From: Citrus sinensis
Lineage: Eukaryota > Streptophyta > Magnoliopsida > Sapindales > Rutaceae
Direction of reading: 5' to 3'
Assembly: GCF_022201045.2 (NCBI RefSeq)
Contig: NC_068558.1
Location: 3,811,501-3,875,500, forward strand
Length of the DNA: 64,000 bases
This document shows positions 35,064 through 46,643 of this stretch, one piece after another (the stretch's first letter is position 1; each line of letters starts with the position of its first letter). A program made the position numbers and the translations under genes. The notes under the pieces are model-generated. The model was not told the origin of the DNA and did no database searches. It saw only the letters and a program-made list of their open reading frames with translations.

Positions 35064-36179
35064 TCAAATGAATTTTTTGTTCAAGTTGTTATTATTATCC
35101 CAGTACACATCCCACACTTTAATCTCTCCATTAAGGCTGCCGCTACCAATCGAGACGATGCCGTTAAACGCGCTACTACTGCTTGAAATGGCTACCAATG
35201 ACTTCACCGGCTTTTCATGCCCCTCCAAGAATGCCATACAACGATAGCAATTCTCCTTCCCACGCTGCCAAATCCTCACCGTTCGATCAGCTGACCCGCT
35301 GGCTAACAAATCACCAACATTGATCAAGCACAACACAGCTCCAGTGTGACCCCACAGCGCTTCCGCAAACACCATTCGATGATCCCTCTCCCTCTCCCAC
35401 ACCACGATCCAACGGTCGCAACCGCCCGAAAACAACAAAGAACCATCACCGTTCAAAGCAAGCGCATTGACCGTCGACCTATGCTTTACTAACGTAGTAA
35501 CCAACATGTGCCTTGATTTTCTCTCTTTGTTATGATCAACAACCGATCTCTCCCAAACCCTAATACGTCCATCAGCAGAGCCGGTATAAACGACTCCGTT
35601 ATCAGACACAACCACCGCGTTTACAGCGTCCTCATGAGCTTTATTAACAGACTCCAAGCATTTATAATTACTAGCGTTCCATATCTTAAAACTTCTATCC
35701 CAAGAAACCGAATACATTAACCCTTGTTTCACTACCAAATCCGAAACAGCATCCCAGTGTTCCAGCCAAAGCCGCTTCTTGTGACGTCTAACAGTGACGT
35801 AATTATTTGGCAATACGGATCGTATTAGACGGTCCTTAACAGTTGGTAATGTGGAGACAAGCTGGTGTTGTCTTGAAGCCGTGATTTTCCAGACTCGTAT
35901 CTTGCAGTCTTGATGTGCGGTGAAGATTTTGGTGATGTGAAAAGTGATGGACTTGACTGACCCTGAAGAAGACAAATCATTGCTAAAAGTATCGACGTGG
36001 GAGTAGTCAGATATTAAATCGAAGACGTTGATTTCGTTGAGGGAGGCGGCGTAGAGGAGGTTATTGTGGACTGCGAGGCAGCTGATGATCATATGGTGAG
36101 GGTCTGGGCTTGGTATTTTGAGTGAAGCGATGCAGTGGTGTTTGAATGCTTCAGACGAGACGGAATGCAAATGAGACAT
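35064..36179 (-). CDS. JINGUBANG-like WD40-repeat protein
   Basis: An intronless 371-residue protein made almost wholly of WD40 repeats, expected to fold into a seven-bladed propeller and act as a protein-binding scaffold. Repeat signatures include IFTAHQDCKIRVWKI, LMYSVSWDRSFKIWNAS, VVYTGSADGRIRVWERS, LLFSGGCDRWIVVWERE, LLASGSADRTVRIWQRG and GSGSLNGEIKVWDVYW. The KAHEDAVNAVVVS and KHRSTVNALALN linkers are typical of the plant JINGUBANG family, whose Arabidopsis founder restrains pollen germination through a TCP4 partner. Which paralogue this is cannot be told here. The frame starts at the first ATG, a TATA-like ATATATATAA lies upstream near 36225-36235, and no membrane or signal segment is visible. 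Confidence 0.88.
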   Translation of the reverse strand: MSHLHSVSSEAFKHHCIASLKIPSPDPHHMIISCLAVHNNLLYAASLNEINVFDLISDYSHVDTFSNDLSSSGSVKSITFHITKIFTAHQDCKIRVWKITASRQHQLVSTLPTVKDRLIRSVLPNNYVTVRRHKKRLWLEHWDAVSDLVVKQGLMYSVSWDRSFKIWNASNYKCLESVNKAHEDAVNAVVVSDNGVVYTGSADGRIRVWERSVVDHNKERKSRHMLVTTLVKHRSTVNALALNGDGSLLFSGGCDRWIVVWERERDHRMVFAEALWGHTGAVLCLINVGDLLASGSADRTVRIWQRGKENCYRCMAFLEGHEKPVKSLVAISSSSSAFNGIVSIGSGSLNGEIKVWDVYWDNNNNLNKKFI

Positions 36180-36559
36180 GTTTGTTGGTTAATTATAACT
36201 TATGAGGAGAGCGAGGGAGAATTATACTATATATATAATTGAGGGGCAGAGCTGAGACTAGGGTTGACGTTAAATGCCTAGTGGGTTGTGGTACAGGTGG
36301 CAGCTGGTTTAGTGGATTGATTAATTTTTGGCTTTATTGGTTGGATACGTGGCAATCTTAGCAGCCGATAACTGATTTGGACGATCATTTAGAGGGCCAA
36401 CAAATCGAATGATTGTCCTTCATGAATTGAAGATCATTTCTGTGCTATTTTTTTATTCACAAAATACTTTTACAAATTCTAATTAATTTCTTTTAAATAA
36501 AAAAAGAATTTTTTTTAAAAAAGTAAACCTTTCATAAATCACAACAACTCAAATACAAC

Positions 36560-37258
36560 TTAAATCTCAGCTGGAATAGTTTCTAGCCACATAGAAGATG
36601 AATTTCTTCCCAAAGCTAACTTAGTTAGGGAGTGGACATAAGCATTACGTTGTCTTAGAATGTGATGAACAACAACTTTTTGAAAACCCTTCAACTGATT
36701 TCGGATCTCTAGAATTGTCCAAAAAAAATTTGTTCTACTGCCCTTAGTGTTGTTTACAAGTTGAACCAGCTCTAAGCAATCTAACTTAATGATCAAGGAG
36801 GTTAAATTTGCTTCTTTTGCCAACTGAAGCCTCCATTGCATAGCCTCTGCCTCAGCCAAACTGACTGGTCCCTTAAGATGAATCTGATTAATACCGACTG
36901 CAATTATCTTGCCATTAGAATCTATAATCACTGCTCCCACGCCTGCAATCTGATTCTTAGTATTGATGGCAGCATCCACATTAATTTTGAAAATATTTTC
37001 AGGGGGAGGGAACCACTTTTGTTGTTTCTCTCCTCGGGGGTGGGCAATATGAGAAGGCTCTGTCTTCCTTACTCTTTGAAAAGTTGAGCCTTTACAACAT
37101 GAGCAGGGAGGGGACTCCACTTTTGATGCATCATAGATGGTTTCTTCTCTGCAAAAACTTTGCCCAGATTTCTTAGGTCTCTTAGAGGCATCCATCAGAT
37201 CTGCCTTTGAAACACTTTCCACAAAGTAGAAACTTTTCTTCTCAAAATCCTGCATCAT
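36560..37258 (-). CDS. RNase H-like (RVT_3) protein, LINE-derived
   Basis: The frame holds a plant RVT_3/RNase H fold of about 150 residues. The block order is KINVDAAINTKNQIAGVGAV, SLAEAEAMQWRLQLAKEA, IIKLDCLELVQLVNN and, at the end, RQRNAYVHSLTKLALG. This domain is common at the 3' ends of plant L1-type LINEs and in single genes derived from them. The first three acidic positions (Asp, Glu, Asp) are present. The fourth, usually Asp in an N-x-x-A-D motif, is His (AYVHSLTK), so catalysis is doubtful. About 80 residues of unrecognised sequence precede the domain. A splice acceptor (ATGATGCAG) at the N-terminal edge suggests this may be an exon rather than a whole gene. No reverse transcriptase is present nearby. 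Confidence 0.65.
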   Translation of the reverse strand: MMQDFEKKSFYFVESVSKADLMDASKRPKKSGQSFCREETIYDASKVESPPCSCCKGSTFQRVRKTEPSHIAHPRGEKQQKWFPPPENIFKINVDAAINTKNQIAGVGAVIIDSNGKIIAVGINQIHLKGPVSLAEAEAMQWRLQLAKEANLTSLIIKLDCLELVQLVNNTKGSRTNFFWTILEIRNQLKGFQKVVVHHILRQRNAYVHSLTKLALGRNSSSMWLETIPAEI

Positions 37259-37288
37259 AAAACACAAAACCAAGCAAAATAAAATGAA

Positions 37289-37437
37289 CAACCCCAGATT
37301 TGTAAATCTGGGTAGACAAACAATAATAAACCACCACAGATCTCTAGATCTGAGTGGAAGAACATACCACCACAGATTTGAAAATTTGAGTGGAAGAACA
37401 AAACCACCACAGATCTGAGGATCTGAGTGGAGAAAAT
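37289..37437. repeat. Tandem repeat of about 37 bp, four diverged units
   Basis: Units read ACCACCACAGATC...GATCTGAGTGGAAGAACA, each with a small CAGATC/GATCTG palindrome. The units starting at about 37330, 37366 and 37403 are close; a fourth at 37289 is more diverged. On the minus strand a short frame reads FFHS-[DN]-x-[EQ]-ICGG repeatedly. It lies directly upstream of the RNase H-like frame. Confidence 0.7.
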
Positions 37438-37443
37438 AAGCAA

Positions 37444-40400
37444 TGAAAATGAAAAATGAATGAAAAAAGAAGGCTTCGCCAGAAAACTAACTCATAGAGC
37501 TGATTTTCCAGTGAAAGAAGAAGGTGAAATGTTACTGGATGGTCAGAGCCTTTTTTTCTGCGGACACTAATACGTTAATCTAGGCCGTTCAATAAAAAAA
37601 AGAACTTAGAACGTTGGTAATTTTGAAAAAAGACAAGGTGCCTTTCTCACTGACGAGAGATATTTATTATTTCTTCAGTCTCTCCATCTCTAGTTAAATC
37701 TAACTCATACTAAAGAGTTAATCTAAGAGTTAAGGATTGTATGCTTATATTTTATATGATGTGAGATATTTTTCCAGAATATTGGCGCCAAGATTTTGTT
37801 ATATGGGAAATTTTCAAATCAAGCAAAATTGAAAAATCGATCTACGATGCTCTATCACCATATCAATCCATTCGAACAATCTGCAATAACCAACACTTAA
37901 TTAGTGGGATAATGTCCTAAACGTGCATTGGAGATTTCTCCACTACATCAAGTTATTATTTATGTGTATACATATGGATCTTTTGTGATGGAATTCCAGT
38001 GCATGTGTAATTTCTCACTGGATATCAGTGAGTTTGCAATAGCTAGCTTAATTTAATTTCTGTCCAGACCAGGTATATTTTTCTAGTTAAACGAAATAGG
38101 ACATCAAGATAGGTGAAACGTTAGAACCAAATCATTATATTGAGAAAAATGGAGTAATTGTTGTTAGTTTTTATCCTTAAAGGTTTAGCCAGGTAATTTT
38201 TAAACAATTTTTTTATCTGACCATCTGAGTTCGATTATAGAAAGTAAGGTCTAAAAATTTTATTTAACTTTCCATACCTCCTACCTTGCGTCAATCAAAA
38301 GCAAACAAACATAAAAACAAGATCAGTGAGCAATCCGATCAATAAATTGTTTCTCCTCTTTGTGCTCTTTTGATATAATGCAATTAAACGTGTTGCTTAG
38401 TCTGTGAGACTACACATAAACTAATTTCGATCATAGTACGGCCACTTGTTTAGGGCTTACACATAAACTAATTTCAATCATAGTACGGCCGCTTGTTTAG
38501 GGCTTAATTGATGTTTCTCTTTATTAATGATAATGAAACATGTGACCAAACCGTCATAATATATAAACCCAATGATAACTAAGCACCAACCGTGTTGTGC
38601 TCAATTTGGATGTCTTTAATCTTTTAATAGAATAGAATTAGTTTTGGCTGTGCAACTGTCACGCTATCACAGTACTGTCATTTAACAGGCGTTACTTAAT
38701 TTAATTATTCAGTAATCAAACTACTTGACTAGTTTGTGACTTAAACATTGTTAAGAAATAAACATAATTCATCTGAAGATGAAGCATCGAGATACGCAGC
38801 TGCCCCTAAGGCCTTTAATAAATTTGAATGATATCTCCTCCTCGTTCTTCAAGATCCAAGGATTAAGAATAATAAAATTGGTAGTATTTTATGTTAAAAA
38901 GTTCCATGAATAGACTTTTTTTAAGTAGAAGTTCACTAAGAAGTGGTTTTATATCTTTTAAATTTCTTTTTGGTAGCCTGCACTCGCTCATATTTTTCTC
39001 TTTTCGACATCATTTTTTTCTATCAATATATAATTGACAGACAGTTTGATTGGAAAAGGCCAAAAAGACACAAAAATTGTAAAATAGGTTGAAAGGGAAC
39101 CAATGTCTTGGGCAAATAAACTAATTAGGTGAAGAAAAAAATTATTAAGAAAAAATGTAAAAAGTTAAATTCATTGAACAATTCCACCAAAATAAACTAT
39201 TTCTACTCTTTTGCTATATATGGGACATGATGTGCTGATTGATTAACCACCCAAAACAATGAAACGTGTTGCTAAGTTTATAAATCAATTAATACATCAA
39301 TTAGTGTTAGTGAATCATTCAAAGTCCATTTGGTATCTGATGCTTTTTATTATTTTCTTTCTGGAATACTTAATTAAGAACCTAAAGTAATAAAAATTAT
39401 ATTTTTGTCAAATAAATAGTTGCATAAATTTGTTTTAATACTATGTTTAATTAGTTAGAATACTTACTGATATGTTATTAGTCAATTTATTATTTGATAG
39501 AACGTAAGACTAGCCGGTACATCAATTTAGCAAATGCATGATTGAGAAGATATATTTTGATGCACAGAAAGGGCTCTATCAGCAATGAAGTACTCCAAAT
39601 CTTCTTTCTATCGGGAGAAGTAGTTAAGTGCCTGAACACGTTACATTGGCTCTATCATCGGCAAGAAAAATAAATTGCCTCAACACATTACAACACTTGT
39701 GAGTTGAAGAAGCTATCTCGTAGACAATTCTCGCAATGGAGGCGGGACTTGGTAAATCGTGCTGATAAGCTCGAAGCCCCACCCCAAGTAAAAGACAGAT
39801 TTACTAAGCTGAGTTTTTTAGACCACAGAATCGATGATCGTTAGATAAGATCGATATTCAATCCTTCAATATTTCACATAGAATTAGCCCATCTGATTAT
39901 TAATACAGCCTCCGAGTCATTGTTCAATCGCAAGAATTGCTTCCTTACACAATCCTCATTATCAAGGTGACCACCATAAGAAATAGGGATCGTGAAAATT
40001 GATCTTTTGATTAATGTTGATGGAATTACAATCGAGGTTTATGGGTTATGGCCATTGTACCTGTTATGCATGAGAGTCCATTTCACTTCTTTGATCCCTC
40101 ATAAATGTAATTTTTAGTTTTCCTAATATTTTTTCGCTTGAAAAAAAGAAGGATTATTTGGAAACCCATTGCCAAAGCTCATTTAAAAAAAAGAAAAAAA
40201 AAGAGGATTATTCAGAAATCAATTACGAAAGCTCATAAACGAAGATGAAATGAAAAGTGATTTCTTTATTCCTTTATTATCTAATCTCTACTTCACCCTC
40301 TATAGCGAGTGAACTGTGAGATAAGAAGGATATACACATTTAATTTTATTCGTGAATTCACCGACATCCCCCAGTACTAAGAGAATAATTATTAAATAAC

Positions 40401-40528
40401 GTTGAAATGCTATCATATTTTCCATGATGTTAAAAATGTAACCATTATAAAGTATCTTCAATGATAAAGAGACCAAAGCGCCAAAGATACAAGGATGAAG
40501 TTTCGAATAGGAAACACTTTATATCTAA
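37444..40528. other. Intergenic stretch, 3.1 kb
   Basis: AT-rich sequence without a recognisable gene. It contains the 47-bp tandem repeat at 38411-38504 and a 57-codon open stretch without ATG at 39674-39844 (see findings). Confidence 0.45.
38411..38504. repeat. Two-copy tandem repeat, 47 bp
   Basis: TACACATAAACTAATTTC, then ATCATAGTACGGCC and CTTGTTTAGGGCT, is repeated immediately with two base differences, indicating a recent local duplication. Confidence 0.9.
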
Positions 40529-40717
40529 AGAGAAATAGTATAGGGTCAACTATCTTATAAAAATAAATATTTAAAAATTGACGTGGCATGAGTAGGTTTG
40601 GTTGTATAAAATTATCATGAATCCACATAATGAAAAAAATAATTATTATCACTTTTCAACTAATCTCTTCGTACCACATCAATTTGTACACATTAATTTT
40701 TATAAAACTGTTTGTTT
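40529..40717. mobile_element. Degenerate MITE-like sequence beside the SEO fragment
   Basis: The left end (GAGAAATAGTATAG) and internal blocks TTGACGTGGCATGA and, reversed, TTGATGTGGTACGA resemble the inverted-repeat MITE family at 30138 and 43161. The right terminus is missing or replaced at the point where the SEO fragment begins. No target duplication could be found. Confidence 0.45.
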
Positions 40718-41813
40718 GTGTACCATGGCATCATTGCTTGTAGCTGCTCAATTTTTTGTTGATAACCGTCATCCCAATTCCCAAGCAATTGACCTGTCCA
40801 CAATTGGAAGCCACACGATTACAGAGTTCCACTCTTCGCTTGCTTTGTGGTCTCTGTACATATGATCAAGAACCAAAATTTCTTCGGCGGAGAGATCAAG
40901 GCTCGATATGAGTAGCAACACATGCTTTTTTCTCAAAACGTCGATATTAACCTGTTCGCATAAACAGAAGTCTAGCGTTTGACGGTGTTTCTAGCCAGAA
41001 AAATGCATGCAAAGGAATTTGGCCACAAACCCTGTTCTTAGTGAAACCATCAACAACTGGTTGAATATCATCCTTAGCATAAATCAACGCTCTCAGAACC
41101 TTCATGTTGTCCAGGTAAATTGTTTCGAGAAGGCGCACGAGATTGTGATATGCTTCTATTTGTCTATTCTCATCTGCATCCATGGTAAGGATCAGAGGGA
41201 AAAAAAAAGGCATTATTTGCTGAAAACTCTCGAAAAGGCTAGAGATCAAACCACCTAAATGTACATTCTTAAGGGCTCACCGATTTGTTGATAGCAAATA
41301 GCAATTAGCTTCTTGAAGTGCTCGAGTATACTGCTGACCTTATGAGCCAAGCTTGATAGTTCCCATGCCTCAGTGGTTGATGCACTGTATCTGAAATATT
41401 AGTGACAGATTTGCTATTTGACATTTAATCTTTATATTTGAATGGCGATTAATTTGTGTTCTTAGATGGCCTACGCATCTCTCAAGCCTGTGAGGCTTAA
41501 AGTCTGTGAATAGCAGGCCACAATGCTTCGAAAGGTCCAATATGCAGCTGCAGGGATATGAGCCATGGCTATGGACACCGCTTGTGCGTCAGTTGAAATA
41601 TACTGAGAAGGTAGCTGCTTGAACTCAACAATGCACTTGGTTAAATCCAACATGACATTGATGAGATTGTTGAGTGCATCAAATTGGGGTTTTAAAGCGT
41701 TATAATGCTCTAAAACGTTTGACACTTGCTTAAGCACAGCCACAGACTTGGCAAGTGAGTTATTAGTACAGAGCTGAGCGCCAAGCCAAAATTCCCCATA
41801 ATTCACAGCAAAA
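40718..41813 (-). pseudogene. Truncated, inverted SEO gene fragment
   Basis: This stretch matches SEO copy B from about 18669 to 19761 in reverse: most of exon 3, intron 3, exon 4, intron 4, exon 5, intron 5 and the first half of exon 6. Introns are retained, so it moved as DNA and not through mRNA. Both gene ends are missing, so no full SEO protein can be made. It carries the copy-B-specific DALNNLI and LTGLRDA features and differs from copy B at few positions, so it is recent. A six-base insertion is visible around 40778 and one end abuts a MITE-like sequence. Confidence 0.88.
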
Positions 41814-42524
41814 ATGCTATTGTAGCTTGAAAGCCTAGAAAAACACCTATCCTAAATATCAGAAAAACACACCTATACCCGAATTCAATAGAAGCTCCCC
41901 TCAAATGAAATTGAGCTGGATCCGGTGAGCACCACTCAATTTGTACGAATCGGATCCTAGCAAAAATCCGGTGAGCACCATGCTCTATTAACTAATATGA
42001 ACGGGAATATAGATGTTTATAAGTAATGTTGTTATTTTTCACTTTCAGCAGTCTCGCTGTCCAGATCGACTTGTTCCCATCAAATTATTATAATGGTCTT
42101 GGATTTTATTTCTTTATCAAATTCACTCTGCTCATTGAAGTAGCCAGTAGCCACGATGATCAACTTCTTATCGGTATTTAGCTTGCAAGCTAGATTGTCT
42201 CACATCTAAAGGTGTAGAACATCACACTTTTTCTCTTTCGCCCACCTAAGAAAGATTGTAGTTTGTAATTTGTACCTTCTCAAATTAAATATAATTTACG
42301 CAACTCTAGCTAAGGCTATAATTGATCCAAGTCCATTATTTATCACCCAAAAGTATTGCCATTTATGAAAAAAAAAAACGAAAGACTATTACTCCTCATT
42401 GATGATTATTAACCTGAGTTATCTGGTTCATTTTCATATAATATATCAAGTCCGTATACACAAAATTCACAGCCTTTCCCCTTTTATCATATGTGTTGCA
42501 GCAAATTGATTATTATTAGGCATA

Positions 42525-42911
42525 CTAGGGACAGTCAAAATCGTAGGCGAAAGAAACTTCAGCATGCTTTAAGTGAATCCCGACATTCACATCTATTTGC
42601 TGATGCAAACCAAAAATTGATCCATCATAATCACTCCTCTCTGTAGCCAAGAAAAACTTCCCCTTAGATTTATCAATCCAAGCGTTCTCACCACTTGGAG
42701 GATAAGAATTACCCTTACCATTAAACTGAAATTCAATCTCCAGCAGAACTTTAACAAATCGATACTTTATCATATAGCACAACTCCCAATCTCCATTAAT
42801 TAATGTCCTGAGCTCTGCTTCCATTTCGGATGGCATTTTCGTTTTAATTTTCTCCATTAACGCGTCCATGGCCAGGATGTGAAGTAGAGTATATGTAGTT
42901 CCCTGCATCAA
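42525..42911 (-). CDS. Unrecognised 128-residue frame, possible exon
   Basis: The frame has a gene-like composition (acidic and aromatic residues, few Ser/Leu runs) and reads MDALMEKIKTKMPSEMEAEL, then FQFNGKGNSYPPSGENAW, and ends in VSFAYDFDCP. I do not recognise the family. A TTGATGCAG just inside the start looks like a splice acceptor, so the true gene may have an upstream exon, but the sequence above it is an AT repeat and then a MITE. It could be the last exon of a truncated gene. Confidence 0.35.
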   Translation of the reverse strand: MMQGTTYTLLHILAMDALMEKIKTKMPSEMEAELRTLINGDWELCYMIKYRFVKVLLEIEFQFNGKGNSYPPSGENAWIDKSKGKFFLATERSDYDGSIFGLHQQIDVNVGIHLKHAEVSFAYDFDCP

Positions 42912-42989
42912 TCATCAGGCTGTTATATATTCATCCTCCGAATATCTAAACATCCATTCGGGAACATCTAAAATTTCCCCAATCAACTT

Positions 42990-42993
<4 letters not shown>

Positions 42994-43031
<38 letters not shown>
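42994..43031. repeat. AT dinucleotide microsatellite
   Basis: About 19 AT units, located upstream of the unrecognised minus-strand frame. Confidence 0.9.
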
Positions 43032-43033
<2 letters not shown>

Positions 43034-43160
43034 TGTCTACGCTGGGAGATAACGGTGTGGTTGGAAATTGCCCAGAAACAACAGCTGATGACCCAAAGCA
43101 TAGTATTTGGCTATGGCAATCGGTGACGTTGGATGAAAAGAAATAAGAGAATAAATTAAA

Positions 43161-43363
43161 GAGTAATGATATAGCTACAAACTATTATACAAATTTATTT
43201 TGTATAAACTGATGTGGCGTTAATTCATTGGTTAAATTAAATATCTCTTGACTCACATGATTTTTTTTCTATTATTTTGTATTTTCATTCAACTAATAAA
43301 TTAATGTCACATTAGTATATGCAAGATAAGTTTGTATAAGAGTTTGTGGTTGTATCATCACTC
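43161..43363. mobile_element. MITE with 9-bp target duplication, copy 2
   Basis: A 203-base relative of the MITE at 30138, inserted in the opposite sense as judged by the internal CTTGACTCACATGAT block. The terminal inverted repeats begin GAGTAATGATATAGC and GAGTGATGATACAAC. It is flanked exactly by TAAATTAAA on both sides, a 9-bp duplication typical of Mutator-like elements. No coding capacity. Confidence 0.88.
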
Positions 43364-46248
43364 TAAATTAAAACTTAGCTGCCTCATAAGTGAAATTTTT
43401 AGGATTATGATTATGATTAATTTATTAACTATGAGTAATAACAATATTTTTTTAAACATAAATAAGTTTTAAAATTCTTCCATAAATCTTAGTAAATTTT
43501 ATTCTATACAAACAACTATTTTCCTTTTAGACTATTTCTAATTAATATTAATCCTCACATTAATACAATACGATATATGTATATAACTTCTACTTATTAT
43601 ATGTCTTGATCTATCATTAATTGTTCGGTTTGTGTCACCTATGTTAGTTTCAGGTGTTGATTGTGTTTATTATTCATCGTTTACTAATATGAAAATCTTG
43701 GTACGTTGTTCAATTCTGATCCAAAATGTGTATCATCAAAAACCATGTAAGTGCTGCAGTGAGCGGTTCTTGGTCCTCTAAAGCAATTGTTGGTCATCTC
43801 GAAATCGCGGTTGCTTGATCTACGAAATATATTGATGTCTTCTACTGCCATCTATGAGTTTTTGCTGGCTGCCAAATAATCCTATCTTCGATAGAATGTT
43901 TTGTTTGACGAAATGAAAGGAAAAGAGAGAAGAAGAAAAGAACATAGGCCAGAGAGATAAAAGATAAGAGATGAATTTTATGCCAAACTAAATAATAAAA
44001 TCAAGATTGATCTTTTTTTTTTTCTTCCTCATTTTCTCTCACTCTCTCTTTATTTTTCATTTCTCCTTTTTTCACTCCTCCTATTTTTTACAACCTGACA
44101 TAAGTAATTTATATTAGGAAAAGAAATAAATAACTTTTAAATATAAAAAAAAATTCAATTCCTTCACGGTGGCTATTCTTATGTTATATTTGATGGCAAT
44201 TATTTCCCCGGCCGTCGTTTCCATTCAACGACTTCAGTGCATTTAGCACTGCTATTAATCAAGTCCTACGTTGTAAATAATATAAAGATAAGGAAAAAAA
44301 ATAAATAAAGTCTTATATTTTATTAAACGAGTATACTAGTTTTTCCATCGTACTACTTGAAATCGCTCTGTAATGTTATGAAATATAAGGAAAATATCAA
44401 GTCTTGTATTCGCTGGCTATGACCAAAAGAATCAAATATGGCAATTCTCTGTGTGCCATCAAAAGATTGAAATTGTGCTGCTTTCTCCCTTCATAGGCTT
44501 CCCGGGAAGAAGATGTCAATGATGGCCAGGCTCGGTGGAAAAGCGCCACGTAACAAGTGTATGCAAACGTTTCTTTTGAATTAATTGCTTTATTTATAAT
44601 TTTTAATTACTTTAGTTGGAATTAAGGGATTAAGATTTTCTCTTAATATGAACTTTTTATGAATAGAAATTCATGGTGGTTAATAAATAAAAAAAGATAT
44701 AGAAATTAAATCTTATCCGCATGCTGTTATAATATGACACATGAGATAAGATTATTAAAATTTTGGGATTCTAATTTGAAATTAAGACGGGTCTTGCCAA
44801 TAATTTGATTACTCCGGTTTCAAAATTTTAAAGCAGAATTTCAATTTTGATATATATTGAAGCAAGCTCCCCGTCCGTCTACATTCTCGATGCATTGAGC
44901 TGGACTTCAAATCTTGACAGATATATTCGGCAACGACAAGGCAATATTCAAAACCTACATGTTCTCAATCATGCATTCGCCATATATTTTGCTTGATGAT
45001 AAATACGTTATCTAATCAATTAATAAAATAACTCATCCTGAAGCGTGAAAACGAGTGAAAGTGTCGATAGGCCAAAGCTCCAAATATAAGCTAGAAATTT
45101 CACCAGGAGAGACATGTGATGAGTCTCGGTTTATCGAGGGAATTGTCTTGAACTTCACCAACATACTCCCTGTACACGAAGATTTGGAGTTTTGTTCGAT
45201 CTTTTGATTCACCAAATACCAAATACCCCTTAATAAATTCGATTGCCAGTCTGTGTTTGTGTGCTCCAGACTCCACCATTTCACACTCGTTTTTCTGGAA
45301 TCTTAATTTATTATGCAAGTTCCTATAAACCCCATATATTCTAAGACGCTCCCCACCAAACAAGAAACCAAATTAAAAATTTCAATTAAAGATGGTACGA
45401 GTTAAACCCAAATGGGAAACCCAGTTGTAAATATGAACGTTCTAAATTTTGTCGTACATACATACGAGATTTAAGGGTTCATGATTAAGGGACCCAAGTT
45501 TTTATTAACAATCAATTAGGGCCGTTGATTAGTACTTTTAAATATCAAGAGCATCGATAGCAGAATTAATACCACTGATGAAATTATGAAGTTTGATGTG
45601 GTTGATGACGGTAACGCCTTTCTTTGATGAGTCCCAACTCCCCGCGTGATCTGCAATCGGAGGAAATTTACAGGTCCGAATCCGACAATAGCTTTTGGGT
45701 GGGGGAATCGGGAAATGGTCCCCGCCGAAATTACAGAGCCACGTGTAACGAAATGGGCCAGCCTGGAAATTGGTGTTAAAAATAACAAGCTTTTGAAAAA
45801 AAAAAGACCGCCCGAGTTTTAATGATTGAACTGTATGCTTTGTTAATTCCTAAAATAATCCACTTCCCCATTTTATTATTATTGGTATAATGTAATGCTC
45901 TTCCGAAGATTCAATTCAGTTCTTAATGTTGAATAGAACTTGAATTGAAAATAAGAGATTGCAATTCATCTCTATTTGATTCTCTAATCAATACTAATTG
46001 CAATTAATATTGGCATTATTTCAATACAAGAGATTGGGTGGCAATAATTCAAGTCCCTTCCAAATAATTAAAAATCAGAGTGAAAATATCAACTGGAGGT
46101 ACCAAATTTTAGGTTGTACGCTAATTAAATTGATCCTCAAACTAATTTCCATAAAGGGGATACCCCAACTAAAACATGTCAGTTGGAGAAATAAATAATA
46201 ATAACATTGTCTGAACATTTGTTTGGGTATCTATTAGTAAGTATTCGG

Positions 46249-46279
<31 letters not shown>

Positions 46280-46643
46280 TTTTGTGGTGTTGGGCAATAA
46301 TGAGCAGCCCCAAGATAAAATTTTAAAAAAAAATAATAAAAAACGACAGGACACTATTTGAACACGCGAGTGTGTGTGACCACGGTGTCATGCTCGTCTT
46401 CATGAGACAACTGGTAATACCCATCACTGGTCCAATAAATTAATCAACTTTTTTCCTCTCAGCTTTAACCATACGAGCGAGACTGCAAATGTCTAAACAC
46501 CGAGATAAAAGATAACAATTTAAAAAAAAAAAAAACATCCTCTGAAAAAGAAGCACAAGAAGAAAGAGAATGTTCATCTTCGATTCTTCTCAATAGTTTT
46601 TGAAGCTCACTTTTAACAGTTAGTTAGAGAGAGAGAGAGAGGC
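43364..46643. other. Intergenic stretch, 3.3 kb
   Basis: Minus-strand frames at 45363-45033 and 45788-45516 overlap in different frames and have no family resemblance. A poly-A run of about 27 bases lies at 46249-46275 and a GA microsatellite at 46627-46641, just before the hydrolase ATG. Confidence 0.45.

Noticed and set aside
45033-45363. Two overlapping minus-strand frames of 83 and 87 codons
   Set aside because: They lie in different frames over the same bases, neither has a recognisable motif, and no splice sites connect them to other exons.
45516-45788. 90-codon minus-strand frame with a hydrophobic tail
   Set aside because: No family resemblance or start context. The hydrophobic end is AT-rich sequence.
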